Positions 55,507 through 64,000 of a DNA stretch of 64,000 nucleotides are shown here, piece by piece. The position numbers and the translations under genes were made by a program. The notes under the pieces are model-generated. The model was not told the DNA's origin and did not search any database. It was given only the letters and a program-made list of their open reading frames with translations. Source of the DNA: Aspergillus flavus (taxonomy: Eukaryota > Ascomycota > Eurotiomycetes > Eurotiales > Aspergillaceae). The first letter of the stretch is position 1. Every line of letters begins with the position of its first letter. The stretch is taken from positions 620,001 to 684,000 of the forward strand of contig NC_092410.1 in the NCBI RefSeq assembly GCF_009017415.1. The letters run 5' to 3'.

Positions 55507-58500
55507 ATGAAGTCGCATATCCTGGGTCTTGATCAAATCTGGAGTTGGAATGCTGAAGTCCCGAAGACTGTCCCAGGCTGCGTGCATGATCTGATTGCAA
55601 CTGTTGCCGTCCATCATCCGGATGCCTTGGCTGTGTGCGCCTGGGATGGCGATTTCACGTATTCTCAGTTGAATGCGCTGTCTCACCGGGTGGCTCAACG
55701 TCTGATTGCTTTGAAAATTCCTCGACAGTCCAGTATTCCCTTGCTATTCTCCAAATCACGATGGACCTGCGTGGCCATGTTGGCCGTCATCCAGGCGGGT
55801 TGTGCTGCCGTTGCGCTGGATGCTACGCAACCAGACACGAGATTGCGATCGATTGTGCAACAGACACAACCGAGAGTCGTTATCTCGTCGCCAATGCATA
55901 CCACCCGAGCATCTGGCCTGACGGACGCACTCATCCTGCAGCTGGATGATGCGTTTTTCGACAACGAGATTGTGGAGCCAACGGACGAACTCCCCGTCGC
56001 TTTCCCATCTGATATAGTTTATATCTCCTTTACATCGTATGTATCTTCCAAGTTATGCGATAGAGAGAAAGAAACGCTGATTCCAACAGTGGAACAACAG
56101 GTCTACCAAAGGGCGCATGCATCAGTCATGCGAATGTACGTAGCGCCGTCCATTACCAAGGCAAGAAGCTGGGTTTTGATTCAAAATCCCGGGTTTTTGA
56201 CTTCGCTCCCTATTCATTCGACGTCGCATGGAGTAACTTTTTGCACACGCTCTGCGCTGGAGGATGCATTTGCATCGCGAACGAGGAGGATATGCTGAAC
56301 GATCTGTCCGCCGCAATTGATGCGTTCAGAGCCACATTGATTAATGTGACGCCTACTGTATTACGCACTATAAACCCCATTCCGACTACCCTCGAAACGG
56401 TTTTGTTGAGTGGGGAGATGCCATACCGAGACAACATCACTCGCTGGGCTGACAAGGTAAAATTGCTAAATACATATGGTCCAACGGAATGCACATTTAA
56501 ATGTGCCTTTTCCCTGCTTAGTCCACATTTTGAAGGTCGACCAGATATTGGCAGGGGAGTTGGTCATTGCACATGGATTGTCGATGTCAATGACAGCAAC
56601 AGATTGGCCACCCCAGGGGCGACAGGAGAGCTGTTCCTAGAAGGGCCTCTAGTCGGCCAGGGGTATCTGGGTGACCCCGAAAAGAGTGCTGCCGCATTTA
56701 TCAATGACCCTCCATGGCTTCTGGAAGGAAGTAGCAATGTTCCTGGTCGACGAGGCAGACTTTACAGAACAGGGGATTTGGTCAAATACAAATCAGACGG
56801 CCGGCTGATGTTTATGGGCCGCAAAGACGCCACACAACTCAAAATTCGAGGCCAAAGGGTGGAGATTGGTGATGTTGAGCATCATGTCCGTGCATGTCTA
56901 CAAGAAGATATCTCCGTGATTGCAGACGTAGTTATGCCGCGTGGGTCCGACACCACGTCGTTGGCTCTGTTTGTTCAGACTCAACCAGATAATCGAGAAT
57001 GGGTCAAGCGTGAGATAGACAAGTTGGAAGGCAAATTGCGTGAAGTTTTACCTTCCTTTATGATTCCCACCGTGTATCTCCCGGTCGACGTCATTCCTGT
57101 GGCCTCAACTGGCAAGGCTGATAGACGGCGACTACGGGAAATGGGCAATGCTCTGGACTGGAACCAAATTGTCAAGCTCCAATCAACCATCGTATCCGCC
57201 GTCGACTATCGTGAGCCGACAACCGACACGGAAAGACAGCTACGGCACATCTGGGCTCAAGTTTTAGAGCTGGATGTTAATCGAATCAGCACAGGTGATA
57301 GTTTTCTGCGCCTCGGGGGAGACTCGATTGCCGCTATGTATTTGGTTGCAGAAGCCCGAAAGGAAGGGTTGTCTTTAACGGTTGCAGATGTGTTCAGGTT
57401 TCCCATTCTGAACGAATTAGCAACCAAGGTCAAAAATGTTGTGCAGAGCGAGGTTGTGCTCCCATTCTCCCTGTTGACGGGGAGGAGAAGCAAGAAGGAC
57501 TTGTGTAAAGAAGCTGCCACACTGTGTGGGGTAGAGGTCGGCGAAATTGAGGATATTTATCCATGCACTGCACTACAGCAAGGGATGCTGGCCATCAGTG
57601 CAAGAGAAGCTAGCGCAGACTATACATCACGCACTGTGTTTGACCTGCCAGAAGACATTAATATGACGCAGCTGGAGAGGGCCTGGACAGACACCGTTGC
57701 AGCAATGCCTATCCTGCGCACTAGGATTGTCGAGTTACGGGGAGAAGGTCTTGTTCAGGTTGTAGTGAAGACCCCGATGACACTGCTTCGATATGAGTGT
57801 ATTCGTGACTTGATGAACACAAGTTCTCAGGCTTCACATTTGGGGAGACCACTGTGTCGGGCCGGGATAATTCAAGATGAATTTCCCCGTCTATTATTAA
57901 TGATCCATCACTCGATATACGATGGGTGGACCACAAGGCTCATTTTGGATACTGTTGAAATGGCGTTTCGGGAGACTCGAGCTTTCTCAGCGCCCGTTCC
58001 GTTCCAGCTATTTGTCAAGCACGTGGCGGCTATGGACACCGCAAAGGCCATAGAGTTTTGGCGTGATCAGCTCATTGGCTCCGATGCAACTGCTTTTCCG
58101 TCTTCACAATACTCTCCCAGGAAAAAGCTGGATTTCAACCATGTTATTAGTGGGGTGCAGTGGCCCCGTACCAGTGCTACTCCATCATCGGTGGTGCGGT
58201 CTGCACTCGCGATACTGCTAGCATCGCTCACTAATAAAGACGATGTAAAGTATGGAGCTACTGTCAGTGGTCGACAGGCCCCTGTGCTAGATATCGAACG
58301 CATCGCGGGACCAACTATTGCAACAGTTCCCGTGCGAGTGAAGTTAAACTGGGACCAGACCGTCGAAGACCTGCTGCAGCAAATCCAAAGACAGATGGTA
58401 GAAACGACGGAATATGAGCAGTTTGGCTTACAGCAAATTCGGAGGATTGATGAGGATATTGAGGCAGCCGCACAGTTTGAGCTCCTACTGGTCATCCAAC

Positions 58501-61500
58501 CAGCTCACCATGGCAAGAGTCAGCAGCCTGGCGGTCTTTTCTCCCGCGCACACAGCGTAGCGCTACCAGGACTTTTAGACGCGCACAGCCAAGGGGGACC
58601 CGTCCTAGTTGCTAAGGATGGACAGAGCGATAGTATTGGGATCTACAATTCTTACGCGATGATGATTATCTGTCAGCTGGAAGAATCTGGTGCAGAGCTC
58701 AAGATCAACTTTGACTCTGGGGCTATTGAGGAAGACGAAGTGCAGCGGCTGGCCCGGCAGTTTGAGCATGTATTGCGACAAATGTGCTCAGAGCAGTTTG
58801 CCCAAGTCAAACTCAGAGATCTAAGCCCCATGACCAGCGAGGACCTGCTCGATATTTGGGCATGGAACCGTAATCTACCAGCTGCCGCTACTGAGTTGGT
58901 AACATCTCTTATTGAGCAGCGGGCTGCTACTCAACCCGGGAAAATTGCCATATGCGCATGGGATAACGAGCACACATACAGACAGCTCCAGGAAAGATCG
59001 ACCGCTCTTGCGTGCCGAATGCGAGAGCGTGGGGTTGCCCCCGGATCTATCGTCGTGCTCAGCTTCGAAAAGTCTTCCTGGCTGCCTATCACTATGATCG
59101 CTGTTCTTCAACTCGGATGCATCGTGTTGCCTGTTTCTGTACCGACTTCAAGTCAACGAGCTAGCCAAATTATCAATGCTTTGCAGCCCACACTTGTCAT
59201 AACATCGAACGCATCCCACCTTTGTCCGTTTACTGGCATGGTGCCGGTCACTACTCATGATGAGCTGATGAAAGCTCACATCGAAAATAGCCCAGGTCTA
59301 CCGTTACCTGAGCTCCGTGCCTCTGATCCTGCTTTTTTACTCTTTACATCAGGCTCTACTGGAACACCAAAACCTATCCAATGGAGCCATGAAACGCTAT
59401 CAAGCAACATTGCGGCAGCGCAAACATGCTTTGGGATTGATTCTAATAGCAGGGCTTTCCAATTTGCAGGATACGATTTTGATGTCAGCACGGTCGAAAC
59501 GCTTTCGGTCCTCGTTGCAGGTGGCTGTGTTTGCATCCCATCTGAATCCGAACGAACAAATAGACTGTCCGAAAGCATCGCTCACTACAATGCGAATTGG
59601 ATTTGTTTGACGCCATCTGCTGCAGAATCCATCACGCCCAAGGATGTGCCGTTGTTAAAGAAGATCACGTTTGCTGGTGAAAGGTTGCAACAGAGGACGG
59701 CTTCTCAATGGTCTGAGTATCTCGATGTCGTGTACAATTGGTATGGGCCAGCCGAGGCGTGCGTAGCCACTTCATATAAATTCGATCCCAGGAATTGGCA
59801 GTCGGGGATCATTGGACGAAGTCAAGCAGCCTGTACCTGGCTAGTTGATCCCAAAAACCCTAATATTCTTGCTCCAGTCGGGGCAATCGCCGAGCTACTC
59901 ATAGAGGGTCCGATCGTCGCCAGCTATGCAGGGAGCTGCGGTGCTGCCCTGAATGAAAAGCAATTCATTTCTCCTTCCTGGTTGCATCAAGGCCATTGGA
60001 AGGTATCAGGGCGAGACGGAACCCTGTATCGAACGGGGGATCTCGTCAAATATACCTCTGGTGGTTCCCTTCTGTTCGTGGGTCGAAAACAGGATTCCCA
60101 ACGCAAGCTTCGAGGACAACGTGTTGATCTAGAGAACATCGAGGGCTTAGTGCAGGGGTTTCTCAAGAGCAGAAATGAGGTCAAAACTGTGGCAGAGATC
60201 TTTACTCCATCACTCAGCGACAAGGACAGTTTGGCTCTCTTCTTTAGCTCCCGCGGTATGGCAAGCAAACCCGCGTTGCCGGTCGACGAACTTGAACCGT
60301 ATCTGGCGACAGTGCTGCCAGCTTATATGATCCCAAAGCTGTACATTCCCCTGGTCACGATCCCCGTCGGTAAGACGGGAAAGACTGATCGCCGACGTCT
60401 GCGTCAAATCGGTAGCTCGTTCACTACAGAGCAGCTAGCGGCAATGCAGCCATCTCGGCAGAAGGCAAGGCAGCCCTCCGGCGAAAATGAGAAACAGCTT
60501 CAAGGACTGTGGGCAGAGGTTTTTGGTGTAGCCGTCGACTCGATCTATGCAACAGACAATTTCTTCCGCCTGGGGGGCGATTCTATCATGGCGATGCGCC
60601 TCGTTGCCCTAGCCCGCAACGATGGAGCTGCGCTTACAGTTTCAGACATATTCGAGGCCCCCACACTGGAGAATATGTCAAAGCGGCTTGTAAAAGGGAC
60701 CAAATATATTGAAGAGGTTCCTCCTTTTTCTCTTTTGAGCCCACGCGTTGGCAAAGAGGATAGTCGCAGGTATGCTGCTCGCCAATGCAGGATACCGGAG
60801 GAACAGGTCCTTGACATCTATCCTTGTACCGCTCTTCAAGAAGGCCTTCTGGCATTAGGCGAAAAGGACCCTGGCCAATATATATCGCGAAGTGTACTTG
60901 AGATTCAATCCACTGTCAACCCGGACCGGCTACGGCAAGCGTGGGTATCCACCCTGCAGAAGTTACCTATCCTGAGAACTCGTATAATTGACCTCCCGGG
61001 TCAGGGGTTGGTCCAGGTTTTACTTGACAATGTTCCCTGGCGCTTTGGCACCGACATAGCTACTTATGTGCGAGAAGATGAACAGGAGCCGATGGGTATG
61101 GGGACGCAACTTTGTCGTGCGGCCATTGTGGAAGGGAGCTTTATTCTCACTATTCACCATTGTACCTACGACGGTGCCTCCCTAAAGATGGTTCTGGATG
61201 AATTTGAACATCAGTACCTTGGTCAATGTGGCGCAGAATTTACACCATTTCGCAACTTTATCCAATATTTGCAAAAGACTGACCCCCACGACAGCACAGA
61301 ATTCTGGAAAGGCCAGCTTTCTAACGCCGAGCTTCAGCAATTCCCTGTCCTTCCCTCCTCAACCTACATACCACAGGCCAACGAGGAGATGGATCATCCG
61401 ATTTCAGTCGAGTGGCCGCGCGCTGGAATGACGCCATCAACCATCCTCCGATCAGCCTGGGCAATCCTTGAAGCGCAGTATGTGGCCTCCAACAATGTGG

Positions 61501-64000
61501 TATTTGGAGTCACAACGAGTGGGCGGCAAGCGAATATGGCTGGCATCGAACGCTGTAGTGGTCCAACAATTGCGACAGTACCAATTGCAGCCTCTATCGA
61601 TTGGGACCAGACAATCCAGACATTCTTGGGTCAGATACAACAACAAAGCATCAACATGATACCCCACGAGCAGTGTGGACTGCAGAATATTCAGCGAGCT
61701 GTAGAGAATACTGACTCTGTGCTATTCCAGACTTTGCTAGTGATTCAACCAGTGGCTGAAGGAAAGAGTCTACAAGATGACAGTCTGCTATTTAAGGCAC
61801 GACACTACTCGTCTAATCTTAACACTCGAGGAACGGATCCATTTAATGTGTATCCGTTGATGTTGATTTGCGAGCTTATCGGGTCGGGGCTGAAGTTGCA
61901 CATCAGCTTTGATAATCATATTCTCGACCACAGGCAGATTCGTCGCATCGCCTCTCAATTCGAGACAGTCCTTCGGCAGCTATGCACCACAGACCCAGGA
62001 ACCACAAAGCTCAAAGATGTTCAAACAGCATCAAATTTCGACATTACACAGTTTTGGGGAAATAATTCCAAGGCTCCAGCAGAGCCCCAGGCATCAGTAC
62101 CTGATCAGATTTCTTTGGTGGCGGGCAAGCAACCTGACTCGATTGCAATCGATGCCTGGGATGGACAGCTATCTTACAGGGAGCTTGATGAACTGTCGAC
62201 AGACCTCGCCCATAGGTTGCTTGGATTGGGTATCGTCAAAGGGTCCACAGTCGCCCTAAGCATGGAAAAGTCTAAGTGGGTTCCGATCATGCAGCTCGCC
62301 ATCCTGAAGTCTGGCGCTGTTTGCTTGCTGCAGTCTGTCGCCGTACCAGAGCATCGTGTGGGCACCGTCCTCAAAACCCTCGACGTGGTGCTTGCTGTAG
62401 CTTCACCATCGCGAGTTGGCGTGATGAAGCACTTTTCCAAATGTCTCACTATCGAGGAGGTGCTGGAGTCACCTATCTTATACAATCCACTCCCTTCTCC
62501 AGGGATGGCTGACCCTGCCATTGTCTTGATATCTTCTGGCAGTACTGGCGAACCTAAGCAGATTCTTTGGAGTCATCGAACACTGAGCGCAAACATCCAA
62601 GGTGCTGGTGAGGTATTCTCAATGAGCTCGTTGTCCCGTTTGTTCCAGTTTGCGTCGTACGATTTCGATGTTGCCACGGTGGAAACGCTGTCCACGGTGG
62701 CTTATGGGGGCTGTCTCTGCATACCCTCTGAATCCGAACGACTCAGCGACATGCCCAGGGCGATCAATCGTTTCAAAGCTAATGTCCTTCACTGTACCCC
62801 ATCAACTGGAAGACTGCTTAGCCCTGAAGCGGTACCCACTTTGTCGACACTCGTCCAAGCTGGGGAGAACCTGACCAAAGAAGACGCGAAAAGGTGGAGT
62901 GGCAAGTGCGATGTTATCAACTGGTATGGACCGGCTGAATGCAGTTTAGCTTCAGTTTCCCCTGCCACTCTACCTTCATGGTACACGGGGGTAATTGCGG
63001 GCCCTTCTGAACTGATTGGTTCTCAATATCTGCCTCTTTGCTGGCTGGTTGACCCGTACAATCATCATCGTCTGACGCCATTTGGAGCTATTGGGGAGAT
63101 CGCTCTCGAGGGACCAGGGTGCGCAGTGGCTTATATTGGGAACCCAAGATTGACCAAGAGGATGTTTTGTGAGAACCCAACGTTTCTCTGCCATGGCCAG
63201 AGGGGAAATGAAAGAGGACGAATGAGGAGGATCTACCGAACCGGCGATTTGGCTCGATATGACAGCAACGGCAACCTGGTATTCATCGGGCGCAAAGATG
63301 CACAGCTCAAGATCCGTGGCCAGCTAGTAGCCCCAGAAGAAGTTGAACACCATATTCGTCAATGTGTGGATATAGCGGACTTTCCAGTCGTCGTGGATGG
63401 CATAATCGAGAAGGGTGGCATCCACCTTACATTGGTGGCCTTCATTGTAACAGAAGAGGTGGGTTCCATCACAAATGGCCTGAATGAGAAACTTCAAAAG
63501 TCACTCCCTCGTTATGCTATTCCATCCTATTACATCCCCGTCCCGGCCATTCCCACTGGACCAACTGGGAAGGTCGATCGCAAGAAACTGCGGGAGATTG
63601 GTTCTGCGTTTACTCCGCGGGTGCAATCCGAAATTCAACAGAGAAAACCCACGACTCCAGCAGAGGTCAAACTCCAGAGCCTGTGGGCGATTGCTTTAGG
63701 GATTGAAGTGAGCAACATTTCTGCGAACGATAGCTTCCTCCGGCTTGGTAACTCGATTGAAGCAATGCGTTTTGTTGGGCTCGCCCGCGATCAAGGCATA
63801 CTCTTGACAGTGGGACAGGTCTTTGAGAAGCCCGTACTCGCTGAAATGGCTACTGTTATTCAGAGTACGACGACTGACATGGTTGAGAAGGCCTCTCCCT
63901 TCACTCTGCTGGATAAATCTGTGGATATTCAATTGGCCCGACAACAAGTCGCATCACTGTGTGGCATCTCTGAAGAGAGCATCGAAGATATATTCCCATG
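55507..64000 (+). CDS. Multimodular non-ribosomal peptide synthetase (5' part; runs off right edge)
   Basis: Exon 1 is 55507-56036, one intron of 53 nt splits the A1 ATP-binding motif (ISFTS|GTTGLPKG), and exon 2 from 56090 stays open to the edge, about 2810 codons so far. Domain order is A1 (to ~57180), T1 (LGGDS Ser near 57324), C1 (HHSIYDG near 57907), A2 (~58850-60400), T2 (LGGDS Ser 60582), C2 (HHCTYDG near 61157), A3 (~62090-63600), T3 (Ser 63753, motif LGNS) and the start of C3. Each A domain has YGPTE/YGPAE, YRTGDL and a C-terminal lysine motif (TGKADRR, TGKTDRR, TGKVDRK). There is no starter condensation domain, so A1-T1 loads the first residue. It assembles a peptide of at least three to four residues in the cytosol. 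Neighbouring P5C reductase, 2OG oxygenase and P450 likely supply or tailor residues. Confidence 0.93.

Noticed and set aside
1..64000. CRISPR arrays, bacterial operons, phage or viral genes
   Set aside because: No regularly spaced repeats of that type, no bacterial ribosome-binding organisation and no viral replication or capsid genes were seen; the window is fungal nuclear DNA.

Overview
This window comes from a filamentous ascomycete, most likely Aspergillus or a close Eurotiomycete relative. Genes are split by short introns of about 45-90 nt with GTANGT donors and CTAAC-like branch points. There is a dispersed 5S rRNA gene and an intron-containing tRNA gene. Protein families are typical of Aspergillus accessory chromosome arms, and the AT-rich gaps hold pseudogenes whose stops mostly look like C-to-T / G-to-A (RIP-type) changes.

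Layout. (1) 1-4.0 kb: housekeeping end, with the 5' part of an Scd6/LSm14-type P-body gene, a WD40 protein and a 2-oxoglutarate/Fe(II) oxygenase. (2) 4-18.5 kb: gene-sparse, with a berberine-bridge-type flavin oxidase, one hypothetical gene, tRNA-Thr(CGU), 5S rRNA, an extradiol (VOC-fold) dioxygenase and a zinc-type alcohol dehydrogenase. (3) 18.5-24 kb: a graveyard with a GH18 chitinase/ankyrin chimeric relic, a truncated 4-coumarate-CoA-ligase-like fragment and a 5'-truncated amidoligase fragment. (4) 24.9-29.4 kb: an AsaB/CmcJ-like gene, then a divergent pair, a SesB-like alpha/beta-hydrolase and a SesA-like helical protein. Both of these end in the same 39-residue motif, which looks like a sigma-type amyloid signalling motif of fungal NLR-linked cell-death systems; the hydrolase carries a frameshift. 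(5) 29.4-33 kb: transposase HTH relic, a three-copy ~215-bp degenerate tandem repeat and a dead sesquiterpene-synthase-like gene.

(6) 33.2-50.0 kb: an apparent galactan/galactose utilisation cluster. It holds an MDR oxidoreductase, a Zn2Cys6 activator, an SDR dehydrogenase, a DgoD-like sugar-acid dehydratase, an MFS sugar transporter, a secreted GH53 endo-beta-1,4-galactanase (with a one-base frameshift at its acid/base residue) and an intact secreted GH35 beta-galactosidase of 1005 aa. The inferred flow is galactan to galacto-oligosaccharide to galactose outside the cell, uptake, then possible oxidative (non-phosphorylative) catabolism via galactonate.

(7) 50.4-64 kb: the left part of a non-ribosomal peptide cluster, with a pyrroline-5-carboxylate reductase paralogue, a P450, a 2OG/Fe(II) oxygenase and a multimodular NRPS (A-T-C-A-T-C-A-T-C...) that runs off the right edge. 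The reductase plus oxygenase suggest a proline-like building block.

All exon models were made by hand from splice signals and frame continuity. Every complete gene model without a reported frameshift is divisible by three.
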